Assembly (NCBI RefSeq): GCF_020229735.1
Contig: NZ_CP083455.1
Location: forward strand, 1,577,001-1,641,000
DNA from: Deinococcus taeanensis
GTDB lineage: Bacteria > Deinococcota > Deinococci > Deinococcales > Deinococcaceae
Direction: 5' to 3'
DNA: 64,000 bases
In this document: positions 24,941 through 36,382 of the stretch, piece by piece
Layout: every line of letters begins with the position of its first letter
How positions within the stretch are numbered: position 1 is the stretch's first letter
The notes under the pieces: model-generated
The model's database searches: none
Told to the model about the DNA's origin: nothing
The model's input: only the letters and a program-made list of their open reading frames with translations
Translations under genes and position numbers: made by a program

Positions 24941-25336
24941 CTAGCCCTTAAGATCGTGGTCGGGTTCTTCAAGGAGCAGCCAGAGTTGCCGCTCCTGTTG
25001 AGCTGCAGTGTGCTGGGCGTCCAGCAGGACCTGTTCGACGTCATGGGCGAGGTGAGGGTGGCGTTTTTTGAAGTGGGCGTAGTCGCAGAGAATAAGAGCG
25101 TAGCGTGGTCGGGTCTGGTTGGGGTCAGTCAGGACGTCGTACAGGGCGTCCCAGTTGCGGCCGAAGGTGTCGCGGAGGCCCAGGCCCTTGAGAAAGGCGA
25201 GCATGAGCGATTCCTTGTCGTGGATGGTACCGAAGTCAATTTCCCTCAGGGTGATCTGGTACCCGGCGGCGATGATTCGTGGTTCTTTCGGTGCGGTCTG
25301 GAGGCCCTGCGGTGGTTCGTTGAAGATCTGGATCAC
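24941..25336 (-). CDS. Barstar-like ribonuclease inhibitor (immunity protein)
   Basis: A 131-residue cytoplasmic protein of the barstar family. The characteristic segment IDFGTIHDKESLMLAFLKGLGL followed by GRNWDALYDVLTD (59-71) corresponds to the barstar helix that plugs the RNase active site. Barstar itself is ~90 residues; this one has a short N-terminal extension and a C-terminal helix rich in Gln/Leu/Glu. It lies directly downstream of the ribonuclease gene and overlaps it by four bases (ATGA), the normal order for a secreted toxin and its immunity protein. Confidence 0.85.
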   Translation of the reverse strand: MIQIFNEPPQGLQTAPKEPRIIAAGYQITLREIDFGTIHDKESLMLAFLKGLGLRDTFGRNWDALYDVLTDPNQTRPRYALILCDYAHFKKRHPHLAHDVEQVLLDAQHTAAQQERQLWLLLEEPDHDLKG

Positions 25337-25761
25337 GGCTGGATCCTCCGGAACGTGTTGTAGTGGTCGGCGGTGTAGTAGCAGTCGTTCAGGCTGGTGG
25401 TGGGTTGCCCGCCGCAGATGATGCGCCGTGCGCCCCGGTCGGTTTCGCCGGGGGTGGGAACGGTGTACTCGCGGTAGTAGCCGCTGGGTTGCCGGGGGAG
25501 GTGGCGTTCGCGGTTGCCGAAGGTGCTGCCGTCTTTCGCGTAGCGGAAGGGGCCGCCCCGGCTGATCTGCTGGAGGATCTGCTGACCTTCGCGGGGCAGA
25601 GCCTGTCTTGCGATGGTGTTGCGCTCGTTGCGGGTGGTGGGGGCTGGGGCTGTGCGTGACGAGGGTGGGGGGGTGGTGCTGGGTTGCGTCTGGGGTGCGG
25701 GGGTGTCGCAGGCGGCCAGGAGGGCGGCGAGCAGCAGGGCCAGGGCGGGGCGGTGGCTCAC
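25333..25761 (-). CDS. Lipoprotein guanyl-specific ribonuclease (RNase Sa/barnase superfamily)
   Basis: A 142-residue protein. The N-terminus is a lipoprotein signal (LALLLAALLAAC, Cys18), then a Pro/Thr/Ser-rich spacer to ~45, then a microbial RNase domain of ~95 residues. The catalytic set of RNase Sa is intact: Glu98 in GYYREYTV, Arg112/113 in RGARRIICGG and His133 in ADHYNTF; the N-terminal GGPFRYAKDGSTFGNRER block is also conserved. It would cut RNA after guanine. Being lipid-anchored rather than freely secreted is unusual for this family. GTG start; only four bases separate it from the stop of the upstream N-demethylase-like gene. Confidence 0.86.
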   Translation of the reverse strand: MSHRPALALLLAALLAACDTPAPQTQPSTTPPPSSRTAPAPTTRNERNTIARQALPREGQQILQQISRGGPFRYAKDGSTFGNRERHLPRQPSGYYREYTVPTPGETDRGARRIICGGQPTTSLNDCYYTADHYNTFRRIQP

Positions 25762-25765
25762 GGGG

Positions 25766-26764
25766 TCAGTGTAGGCTGCGGCTGTCCAGCCAGCGCAGCA
25801 GGTCGTCTTGCAGGTGGGTTAATCCCTTGTATTCGGTCTGCTGGGGGGTCATGGAGCGGATGGCGGTCGCGAGGGCGTGGGCGTGGTGGGGGGTCTGCAC
25901 GGCCTGGGTGAGGGGATGCGTGAGGGGCCGGATGGTGAAGAGGGCGCCGTGTGCGTCCGGGAAGCCGGTGAGGGTCTGCCGTTCCACCCGCAGGTAGGCG
26001 TGGTGGGGGTCGAAGCGGGTGTGCGGGTGGCGGTCAGCGTCGGGGGGCGCAGCGGGGTGGTGGTCGAGCCGGTCAGTCATGCTGAGCCCCCAGGCGAAGC
26101 GGATGAACGGGCCTCGGTCGATGACGGCGTCCATGAGGCGTGGCGCGGTGGCGTTCATGGGGGCGCTGCCAGGGATGGGCGCGTGGACGTGGGTGAAGTT
26201 CCGCCCGAGTTTGTCGCGCGGGTCCCAGTGCTGTGGACTCAGGACGTGCGTGGCGGCCAGCCAGTCCGCCTGGGTGTGGGGGTCGCGGGCGATGAGGGCG
26301 AGGTCCTCTTGCATGTTCAGGCCGAGGAAGTCCAGGGCGTGCAGGGGGGTGAGGTGCTGCACGAGGTGTGCGTGGGGGGCCGGGAAGCGCTGGAGGTGGT
26401 CCAGGGCGTTCCAGCGGGGGTGCAGGGTGGCCTGCCAGCCCAGGAGGCCGTTGCGGAGGGTGTGGCCGTCCCAGGTGATGAGGCCGGCGCTGTTCGTGGC
26501 GAGGGTGCAGGCCACGTGGGTCAGGGCCGCTTCGCGCAGGTTGGGGGTGAGGGCGGCTTCGCCCATGTACTGGTGGGGGGCGCGCTGGTGGGCGGCGGCC
26601 TTGCTGGCGATGAAGGCGGGGTACGTGTCGTCCAGGGTGAAGGTGTGGTGTTCGGGTGCGGGTGGGTCCAGCCACGGGATGGGTTGGTGGCCGAGGCGGT
26701 ACAGGCCGGCGTTGACGGCGTACGTTCCGGTCATGAACGGGCGGTAGAGGGTGGGGGGTGCCAC
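25766..26764 (-). CDS. DUF3445 protein, heme-dependent oxidative N-demethylase alpha-subunit-like
   Basis: A 332-residue cytoplasmic protein of the DUF3445/HODM family. Recognisable blocks are LDDTYPAFIASKAAAHQ, VQEDLALIARDP-type (NMQEDLALIARDPHTQADWLAA), DKLGRNFTHVHAPIPG, and LRVERQTLTGFPDAHGALFTIRPL. In the characterised dimethylamine oxidase this subunit carries heme and demethylates the amine, with separate flavin and iron-sulfur subunits; those partners are not in this window. GTG start. It is the first gene of a three-gene minus-strand unit with the RNase and barstar genes, a link without an obvious explanation. Confidence 0.75.
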   Translation of the reverse strand: MAPPTLYRPFMTGTYAVNAGLYRLGHQPIPWLDPPAPEHHTFTLDDTYPAFIASKAAAHQRAPHQYMGEAALTPNLREAALTHVACTLATNSAGLITWDGHTLRNGLLGWQATLHPRWNALDHLQRFPAPHAHLVQHLTPLHALDFLGLNMQEDLALIARDPHTQADWLAATHVLSPQHWDPRDKLGRNFTHVHAPIPGSAPMNATAPRLMDAVIDRGPFIRFAWGLSMTDRLDHHPAAPPDADRHPHTRFDPHHAYLRVERQTLTGFPDAHGALFTIRPLTHPLTQAVQTPHHAHALATAIRSMTPQQTEYKGLTHLQDDLLRWLDSRSLH

Positions 26765-26785
26765 ACGGTGATTCTGGCAGACAGG

Positions 26786-26821
26786 CGGCGGGCGGCCCCA
26801 GCCTGGCCGGGCCGCCCGCCG
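26786..26821 (-). terminator. Terminator of undecaprenyl-diphosphatase gene
   Basis: Thirteen-bp stem CGGCGGGCGGCCC (26786-26798) with GGGCCGCCCGCCG (26809-26821) directly downstream of the uppP stop on the minus strand, in the short gap before the N-demethylase-like gene. Confidence 0.65.
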
Positions 26822-26831
26822 TGGGGTGGGG

Positions 26832-27656
26832 TCAGGCGAGGTTGCCGTTGTTGAGGACGCCGGTGGCGATCAGGGTGAGGATAATGAGGCCGACGATCAC
26901 GCGGTAGATGGCGAAGGGTTTGAAGTTGTTGGTGGACACGAACCTCAGCAGCCACCCGATGGAGAGGTAGGCCACGGCGAAGCTGACGGCGGCGCCCAGC
27001 AGCACGTTGAGCACGCCGATCTCGGCCAGGATGTCGCGGCTTTTGATGAAGTCCAGCAGGGCGGCGCCGCCCAGGGTGGGGACGCCCAGGTAGAAGCTGA
27101 AGCGGGTGGCGGTGGGGCGGTCGAGGCCGAGGACCATGCCGCCGAGGATGGAGCTGGCGGAGCGGGAGAAGCCGGGCCACAGGAGCGCGAGGCATTGCAG
27201 CGCGCCGATCATGAAGGAGCGGCGCACCCCGATGGTTTCGATGGCGTGCACGCTCGGCGTGACCCGGCGGCTTTCGATGAGCCACATCAGGATGCCGCCC
27301 ACGATGAGGGCCCAGGCGACGACACTGGGGCGGAACAGGTGCGCTTTGATGGTGTCCCCGAACAGGAGGCCGAGGATGACGGCGGGAATGCAGGCGACGA
27401 GAACGCCCAGCCAGAGGGTCTGCTGCGTCTGGTCGCGGCCGATGTGGCGGATCTGCAGGAAGTCCTTCCAGTAGTAGGCGAGCACGGCGAGGATCGCGCC
27501 GCCCTGGATGACCACTTCGAACGTGTCCTTGACGTCTTTGGTCCAGGGCACGCCCATCAGGTTGCCGGTGAGGATCAGGTGCCCGGTGGAGCTGATCGGC
27601 AGGAACTCGGTGATTCCTTCGACGATGCCGTAAACGAGGGCGTAGAACCAGTCCAT
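26832..27656 (-). CDS. uppP: Undecaprenyl-diphosphatase (BacA/UppP)
   Basis: A 274-residue membrane enzyme that dephosphorylates undecaprenyl pyrophosphate so the lipid carrier can be reused in cell-wall synthesis; overexpression gives bacitracin resistance. The active-site blocks GIVEGITEFLPISSTGHLIL near the N-terminus and LWPGFSRSASSILGGMVLGLDR in the middle are intact, with about eight membrane segments. The ATG at 27656 is chosen because the family starts there and TACACT lies eight bases upstream. Divergent from the APH(6)-like kinase. Confidence 0.95.
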   Translation of the reverse strand: MDWFYALVYGIVEGITEFLPISSTGHLILTGNLMGVPWTKDVKDTFEVVIQGGAILAVLAYYWKDFLQIRHIGRDQTQQTLWLGVLVACIPAVILGLLFGDTIKAHLFRPSVVAWALIVGGILMWLIESRRVTPSVHAIETIGVRRSFMIGALQCLALLWPGFSRSASSILGGMVLGLDRPTATRFSFYLGVPTLGGAALLDFIKSRDILAEIGVLNVLLGAAVSFAVAYLSIGWLLRFVSTNNFKPFAIYRVIVGLIILTLIATGVLNNGNLA

Positions 27657-27664
27657 AAGGGCCA

Positions 27665-27670
27665 AGTGTA
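27665..27670 (-). promoter_or_regulatory. -10 box of uppP (TACACT)
   Basis: TACACT on the minus strand, eight bases before the ATG at 27656. Confidence 0.6.
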
Positions 27671-27719
27671 GGGCCAATCGTGTGGCGGGGTGCGTCCCCC
27701 TTTCGGTGCAGACTGACGC

Positions 27720-28526
27720 ATGGATCTGGAGGGGTATGTGGCGCGGTGGGCGCTCACGCCGGACGGGGAGCGGCGCTGCACGCACAGCAGTGATTTGCTG
27801 CCGGTCTGGTGGGAGGGGCGCCCGGCGATGCTGAAGGTGGCGCGCAGCGTGGAGGAGGAGCGCGGGAATGCCCTGATGGTCTGGCTGGGCGGGGTGGGCG
27901 CGGCGCGGGTGTACCGGCATGCGGGCCGGGCGCTGCTGATGGAGCGGCTGGAGGGGGCGGGGAGTCTGGCGGCGCTGGTGGCCTCCGGGCAGGATGATGA
28001 AGCGACGCGTGTGCTGTGCGGCGCGGCGGCGGGGGTGCACCGGCCGCGGCCGGAGGAGCCGGGCATGCTGCCGCTGAGGGCGTGGTTCAGGGCTCTGGCC
28101 GGGGCGGCCGGGCATGGCGGCACGTTCGCGGACGCGTGGGCCGCGGCGCAGGGGCTGCTGGGTGACCAGCGGGACGTGTGGCCACTGCACGGGGACCTTC
28201 ACCACGGCAACGTGCTGCGAAGCGCGGAGCGTGGCTGGCTCTTGATTGATCCGAAGGGTCTACTGGGGGAGCGCACTTTTGATTTCGCGAACATGCTGTG
28301 CAATCCCGGCCTGGAGGACGCGCTGCGCCCGGGGCGGCTGGAGCGGCAGGCGGGAGTGATTGCCCGGACAGCGGGGTTGGAGGCCGGGCGGCTGCTGGCG
28401 TGGGTGGGGGCGTACGCGGGGTTGTCTGCGGCGTGGCACCTGGAGGACGGGCAGCCTGTGCAGGCGGAGCAGACTCTTCAGGTGGCGGCGGCTGCGCTGG
28501 CCCTCTCCCACCGGAGTGCGAAATGA
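27720..28526 (+). CDS. Aminoglycoside/hydroxyurea antibiotic kinase-like protein (APH(6) type)
   Basis: A 268-residue small-molecule kinase. The catalytic loop WPLHGDLHHGNVL has the Asp at 159, and LIDPKGLLGERTFDFANML (~175-193) supplies the Mg-binding Asp and the block diagnostic of the StrB/APH(6) subfamily. Such enzymes phosphorylate streptomycin at position 6, but chromosomal relatives often have unknown natural substrates, so resistance should not be assumed. A CAGACT sequence five bases before the ATG may be the -10. Divergent from uppP; followed by the rpsB promoter. Confidence 0.75.
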   Translation: MDLEGYVARWALTPDGERRCTHSSDLLPVWWEGRPAMLKVARSVEEERGNALMVWLGGVGAARVYRHAGRALLMERLEGAGSLAALVASGQDDEATRVLCGAAAGVHRPRPEEPGMLPLRAWFRALAGAAGHGGTFADAWAAAQGLLGDQRDVWPLHGDLHHGNVLRSAERGWLLIDPKGLLGERTFDFANMLCNPGLEDALRPGRLERQAGVIARTAGLEAGRLLAWVGAYAGLSAAWHLEDGQPVQAEQTLQVAAAALALSHRSAK

Positions 28527-28528
28527 CG

Positions 28529-28534
28529 TATAGT
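28529..28534 (+). promoter_or_regulatory. -10 box of rpsB (TATAGT) with ~145-base leader
   Basis: TATAGT lies just after the kinase stop codon. The transcript would have a long structured GC-rich leader up to the ATG at 28688, unlike the leaderless genes around it; ribosomal protein S2 leaders are known autoregulatory targets in other bacteria, so control here is possible. Confidence 0.45.
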
Positions 28535-28687
28535 TGTCGTTTGGGTGCCCCCGTGATCCTGCCCTGCGCGCTCGAGCGTCGCGCTGCGGCCTGGCCCTGA
28601 ACATGCGTCACTGCCCGTTGGGGATGCTGACGCCGGGCTGGCACGAGGACGGCAAACTTTTCCCACTTTCAACGCTCAGGAGTCACC

Positions 28688-29437
<750 letters not shown>

Positions 29438-29456
29438 ACCCAGTCTTGCCGGATTG

Positions 29457-29499
29457 AAGGGAGTGTCCGGCGCGCGCCGCCTGAGGACGCTCCCTTTTT
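29457..29499 (+). terminator. Intrinsic terminator or attenuator between rpsB and tsf
   Basis: AAGGGAGTGTCC (29457-29468) pairs with GGACGCTCCCTT (29485-29496), followed by TTT. It probably lowers tsf transcription relative to rpsB. Confidence 0.65.
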
Positions 29500-29538
29500 C
29501 CCTGCTCACCCCCACCACCGCCGACAGGAGGCATGAAC

Positions 29539-31192
<1,654 letters not shown>

Positions 31193-31214
31193 GGGAGCGG
31201 CGCAGCTCATCAGG

Positions 31215-31220
31215 TAGACT
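31215..31220 (+). promoter_or_regulatory. -10 box of frr (TAGACT)
   Basis: TAGACT lies 30 bases before the ATG at 31251; the short leader includes GAAGGAGA (31236-31243) seven bases from the start. Confidence 0.5.
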
Positions 31221-31250
31221 AGGCCCACTTTCCCCGAAGGAGACTTTCCC

Positions 31251-31805
<555 letters not shown>

Positions 31806-31896
31806 GGGCTGCCTCCGCCTTCCCTGCCTGTGACCGCCGGACTCGCCGGCGGCACATTCCACTTTCCCCCCGGGTTCCGGCCCGAAGGGAGGGCGC

Positions 31897-32727
<831 letters not shown>

Positions 32728-32732
32728 CAGGT

Positions 32733-32776
32733 GCAGGCAGGGCACGCAGGGACCAGCTTCTGCGTGCCCTGCCTGC
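32733..32776 (+). terminator. Strong hairpin between cdsA and dxr
   Basis: Perfect 17-bp stem (32733-32749 with 32760-32776) starting five bases after the cdsA stop; no T-tract. Confidence 0.7.
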
Positions 32777-32819
32777 GTGAACCGTGGGCGGTCCCGCGCA
32801 CTTGTCACGGACAGTCCAC

Positions 32820-32825
32820 TAGCAT
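32820..32825 (+). promoter_or_regulatory. -10 box of dxr (TAGCAT)
   Basis: TAGCAT ends eight bases before the ATG at 32834. Confidence 0.5.
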
Positions 32826-32833
32826 GCGCAGTG

Positions 32834-34048
32834 ATGAGTCTTTCGGCGCACCACACGGAGAGCGGCGCGGGCGGCGGGGTGCAGCGCCTCGCCGTGCTGG
32901 GCAGCACGGGCAGTATCGGCACGCAGGCACTGGATGTGGCGCGCGAACGCGGGTGGCAGGTCACGGCGCTGGCCGCCGGGCGCAACCTGGACCGCCTGGA
33001 GGCGCAGGTGCGGGAGTTCCGCCCGGCCCTGGTCAGCGTTCACGAGGAGGTGCTCGGGGCAGCGCGCGCCCGGTTCGGCCACGTGCGGGTCATTGCTGAC
33101 CCGGCCGAGGTGGCCGCGCAGCCCACGGATGTGGTGGTGAATGCCATGAGCGGCCTGATCGGTCTGTCGCCCACACGCGCGGCACTGGAGGCCGGGCAGG
33201 CTGTGGCGCTCGCCACCAAGGAAGCCATGGTGACCGCCGCTCACCTGATGTGGGACGCCGCCGCCGCGGGCGGGGGGCGGGTGGTGCCGGTGGATTCCGA
33301 GCACACCGGCGTGTACCAGTGTCTGACGGGGGAACACATGGGGGACGTTGCAGAGGTGATCCTCACGGCGTCGGGCGGGCCGTTCCGGGAAGGGCCAGTG
33401 GACCTGGGTGGCGTGACGCCCGAGCAGGCCCTGAGGCACCCGTCGTGGAGCATGGGCCCGAAAGTCACGGTGGATAGTGCGACCCTGATGAACAAGGGGC
33501 TGGAGGTCATGGAGTGCGCCAGCCTGTACGGACTGCCGCTGTCGCAGGTGGGGGTGGTGGTTCACCCGCAGAGCCTGATTCATGCGGCGGTGCGGTTCCG
33601 GGACGGCAGCCTCAAAGCGCAGTTCGGCCCGGCGGACATGCGCCTGCCTATTGCGTACGCCATTGATGCGGCGCCGGGCGGCATGCGGCATCCCGGGGAC
33701 GTGCGCGGCGCGCGGCGCGGCCGTGAGGTCGGGGCGCACCTGGGGTGGCCGATGCGCGGCACGTGGGAGTTCCTCGCACCGGACCTGAACCGCTTCCCGT
33801 GCCTGGGTCTCGCCTACCGGGCCGGAAACGCGGGCGGGCTGCTCCCGGTGGCCCTGAACGCCGCGGACGAAGTTGCGGTGGAGGCCTTCCTGGCCGGGCA
33901 GATCGGGTTCCTGGAGATTCCGCGTCTGCTGGAACGCGTGCTGGATGAGACGCCCGCCGGCGTCCTGACCTGGGACGCGCTGAGCAGCACCGACGCCTGG
34001 GCGCGGACCCGGGCGCGTGAACTGGCGTCTCTGGGGGTGGGGGCATGA
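32834..34048 (+). CDS. dxr: 1-deoxy-D-xylulose 5-phosphate reductoisomerase
   Basis: A 404-residue enzyme of the MEP isoprenoid pathway (DXP to MEP with NADPH). The NADPH motif [15 protein letters not shown] is at the N-terminus after a ~20-residue extension; [13 protein letters not shown] holds the metal-binding Asp/Glu; [27 protein letters not shown] and [16 protein letters not shown] follow. The usual ANKES block reads ATKEAM here. The ATG at 32834 is chosen by the TAGCAT box eight bases upstream and by the terminator just before it. Its stop overlaps the rseP start (ATGA). Confidence 0.95.
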   Translation: MSLSAHHTESGAGGGVQRLAVLGSTGSIGTQALDVARERGWQVTALAAGRNLDRLEAQVREFRPALVSVHEEVLGAARARFGHVRVIADPAEVAAQPTDVVVNAMSGLIGLSPTRAALEAGQAVALATKEAMVTAAHLMWDAAAAGGGRVVPVDSEHTGVYQCLTGEHMGDVAEVILTASGGPFREGPVDLGGVTPEQALRHPSWSMGPKVTVDSATLMNKGLEVMECASLYGLPLSQVGVVVHPQSLIHAAVRFRDGSLKAQFGPADMRLPIAYAIDAAPGGMRHPGDVRGARRGREVGAHLGWPMRGTWEFLAPDLNRFPCLGLAYRAGNAGGLLPVALNAADEVAVEAFLAGQIGFLEIPRLLERVLDETPAGVLTWDALSSTDAWARTRARELASLGVGA

Positions 34049-35163
34049 ACATCGTGCAGGGCATCGCGGCGGCCCTGACGCCGCTGGGCCTGCTGTGGAC
34101 GGTCCTGATCATCGGCGCTGCGACGTTCCTGCACGAACTGGCGCACTACGCGCTGGCCCGCTGGCAGGGTGTGCGCGTGAACTCGTTCAGTGTGGGCATG
34201 GGGCCTGTGCTGGTGCGGCGCGACTGGCGGGGCACCGAGTGGCGCCTGAGTCTGCTGCCCATCGGCGGGTACGTGGAGATTGACGGCATGACGCCTGAAG
34301 AGGACGGGCAGGGCGGGTACCGCCAGCCTACACGGGGGTTCGCGGCGCTGCCCGCCTGGGGGAAGGTGGCGGTGCTGCTGGCCGGACCGGTCATGAACCT
34401 GCTTCTCGCCATCGCCCTGATGACGCTGACTTTCAGTACGCAGGGGGTGGCCGTCCCGGACCGGGCGCGCATTGAGGAGGTGGTGGCCGGGTCCCGCGCG
34501 CAGACGCTGGGACTGCAGGTGGGAGACGTGATTACTGCCATTGACGGCACGGACATTCCGGACGCGGCGCAGGTGAACGGCCAGACGGTCGCCGGGTGGG
34601 AGAGTGTGCGCGCTGTCCTGACGCGGCCTGGCCCGCACACCTTCACGGTGGACCGCGCTGGTGAGACGCGCGACGTGCGGTTCGGCTGGACACCCGTCGT
34701 GAACGGCAGGCAGCAGCTGCTGGGCATCCGGTACGGCCCGGACGTGCAGCCCGTGGGGGTCGGCCCGGCGTTCGTGCGCTCCTGGCAGGTCACAGGTGAG
34801 GCGGTGCCTCAGGTGCTCCGCTCGTTTGCGGGCCTGTTCCAGCGGTTCTTCACGCTGGATCTCTCCCGGGACGAGGGCGTGAGCGGGCCGATCGGCACGG
34901 CCGAGATCGTTTCACGTGCGGCGGCGGTCAGCCCCTGGGCGCTGGTGCAGGTCGCGATCCTGCTGAACCTGTCTCTGGCGTTCTTCAATCTGATTCCCAT
35001 TCCGGGCCTGGACGGCGGGCGCATCCTGCTGGTGCTGGTGGGCGCCCTGCGCGGCCGGCCGCTGACGTTCCAGCAGGAGCAGGCGATCAATTTCGCGGGT
35101 TTCGCGTTCGTGATGCTGCTGATGGCCTTTGTGGTTGTGCGGGACGTCAGCCGGTTCTTCTGA
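34045..35163 (+). CDS. rseP: RIP site-2 metalloprotease RseP
   Basis: A 372-residue intramembrane zinc protease. HELAH with His30, Glu31 and His34 lies in the first membrane helix, a PDZ-like domain occupies ~125-200 ([27 protein letters not shown]), and the third ligand is the Asp in [14 protein letters not shown]. Family members cut anti-sigma factors or leftover signal peptides. Overlaps the dxr stop by four bases; the dxr-rseP pairing is common in bacteria. Ends at an 11-bp hairpin shared with convergent alr. Confidence 0.95.
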   Translation: MNIVQGIAAALTPLGLLWTVLIIGAATFLHELAHYALARWQGVRVNSFSVGMGPVLVRRDWRGTEWRLSLLPIGGYVEIDGMTPEEDGQGGYRQPTRGFAALPAWGKVAVLLAGPVMNLLLAIALMTLTFSTQGVAVPDRARIEEVVAGSRAQTLGLQVGDVITAIDGTDIPDAAQVNGQTVAGWESVRAVLTRPGPHTFTVDRAGETRDVRFGWTPVVNGRQQLLGIRYGPDVQPVGVGPAFVRSWQVTGEAVPQVLRSFAGLFQRFFTLDLSRDEGVSGPIGTAEIVSRAAAVSPWALVQVAILLNLSLAFFNLIPIPGLDGGRILLVLVGALRGRPLTFQQEQAINFAGFAFVMLLMAFVVVRDVSRFF

Positions 35164-35170
35164 ACGCGGC

Positions 35171-35202
35171 GGGGCCAGGGGACGACACTGCCCCCTGGCC
35201 CC
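35171..35202. terminator. Bidirectional terminator between rseP and alr
   Basis: Eleven-bp stem GGGGCCAGGGG (35171-35181) with CCCCTGGCCCC (35192-35202) between convergent genes. Confidence 0.7.
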
Positions 35203-35215
35203 GGGTCTGTCCATG

Positions 35216-36292
35216 TCAGGGCGCCAGGACCCGTTCCACACGGTCGCCCAGACCGGTAAGCACCTCGTACTCGATGGTGTCCCCCCAGGCAGCCACATCG
35301 GTCACGGTGAGGGTGTCCGGCTGCCAGAGAGTCACCCAGTCGCCGCGGCTCACGTTCAGGCCGGTGACGTCCACCATCAGCTGGTCCATGCAGATGCGGC
35401 CCAGGACGGGACGCCGCTCGCCGTTCACGAGGACCTGGGCGCGGCGGGTGGCGTTGCGGGGGTACCCGTCGGCGTACCCGATACCGATCGTGGCCACCTG
35501 CGTGTCCTGCGGGGCGCGCCACAGGCCGTTGTAACTGACGGTCTCCCCGGCGAGCGCGGTGTGCAGGTGCGTCACCTGTGCCTCCAGGGTCATGACTGGC
35601 CGCAGCGGCAGCACGCCGCGAAGGTGCGCCGGCACGTAGCCGTAGGACGCGAGGCCAGGCCGGGCGAGCCGCATGCCGGGCAGCGCGCCGAAGGAGAGGA
35701 TTGCGCCGCCGTTCGCCGCGTGCGCCAGGACCGGCTCGGGCGTGGCGGGCAGGGCGTCCAGGACCGCCTGAAACCGGCGCAGCTGCTCATGAGCGAATCT
35801 CAGGTCCGGTTCGTCCGCCGTGGCGAAGTGCGTGTAGACGCCCTCAAGCTGCCCCCGCTCAGCGAGGCGCACCCCAACCTCTACAGCCTCCTCAGGCCGG
35901 GCGCCGAGCCGGTTCATGCCGGTGTCCACCTTCAGGTGCGCGCGGGCATGCGCAGGCAGAGCGTCCGCCTCGGCCAGGGACGCGACCGGTATGCGCACGC
36001 CCAGGTCCGCGAGGACCGCCACCTCCGGCGGGGTGGGCGGCGTGAGCAGCAGTACGGGCCGGCCGGGGGCCAGGGCGGCCACGACCTGCGCTTCGCGGGG
36101 CGTGGCGACCGCCAGCCCCCACACGTCGGGATGCGCGGCAGCCAGCGGCACGATCTGAGGCAACCCGTGCCCATACGCGCCGGCCTTTACAGGGAGCAGC
36201 AGGGGCGTGCCGCTGCGCGCGGCCAGCGCGGTGAGGTTGGCGTGCAGGTGGTCCGGGTGAATCAGGGCGCGGGCGCGGGCGGCGAGGGTCAC
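35216..36292 (-). CDS. alr: Alanine racemase
   Basis: A 358-residue PLP enzyme supplying D-alanine for peptidoglycan. The PLP lysine is Lys36 in [14 protein letters not shown], and the second catalytic base is the Tyr in [22 protein letters not shown] and the [12 protein letters not shown] block complete the C-terminal beta domain. GTG start, with TAGCAT six bases upstream (leaderless). Divergent from a large secreted protein gene; convergent with rseP. Confidence 0.94.
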   Translation of the reverse strand: MTLAARARALIHPDHLHANLTALAARSGTPLLLPVKAGAYGHGLPQIVPLAAAHPDVWGLAVATPREAQVVAALAPGRPVLLLTPPTPPEVAVLADLGVRIPVASLAEADALPAHARAHLKVDTGMNRLGARPEEAVEVGVRLAERGQLEGVYTHFATADEPDLRFAHEQLRRFQAVLDALPATPEPVLAHAANGGAILSFGALPGMRLARPGLASYGYVPAHLRGVLPLRPVMTLEAQVTHLHTALAGETVSYNGLWRAPQDTQVATIGIGYADGYPRNATRRAQVLVNGERRPVLGRICMDQLMVDVTGLNVSRGDWVTLWQPDTLTVTDVAAWGDTIEYEVLTGLGDRVERVLAP

Positions 36293-36298
36293 GGGCGG

Positions 36299-36304
36299 AT
36301 GCTA
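36299..36304 (-). promoter_or_regulatory. -10 box of alr (TAGCAT)
   Basis: TAGCAT on the minus strand, six bases before the GTG at 36292. Confidence 0.5.
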
Positions 36305-36365
36305 CCCCCGCAGCGGGCCGGGTGCGCGGCGGGTGTCCAGCTGAACCGTCAGGAGCGGCGGCCTG

Positions 36366-36371
36366 TATGCT
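36366..36371 (+). promoter_or_regulatory. -10 box of secreted protein gene (TATGCT)
   Basis: TATGCT lies 11 bases before the ATG at 36383; with no Shine-Dalgarno visible, transcription probably begins only a few bases before the start codon. Confidence 0.45.
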
Positions 36372-36382
36372 CTGAGGCAGTC

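Noticed and set aside
24694..25044. 116-codon minus-strand frame spanning the end of the Ig-like lipoprotein and barstar
   Set aside because: It overlaps two well-supported genes in a different frame, has no recognisable domain, signal or start site, and lies in the less GC-rich stretch where stops and frames behave differently.
35129..36382. N-terminal ~420-codon extension of the secreted protein frame through alr
   Set aside because: The extension is antisense to alanine racemase. The signal peptide starting at 36383 and a TATGCT box just before it define the real start.
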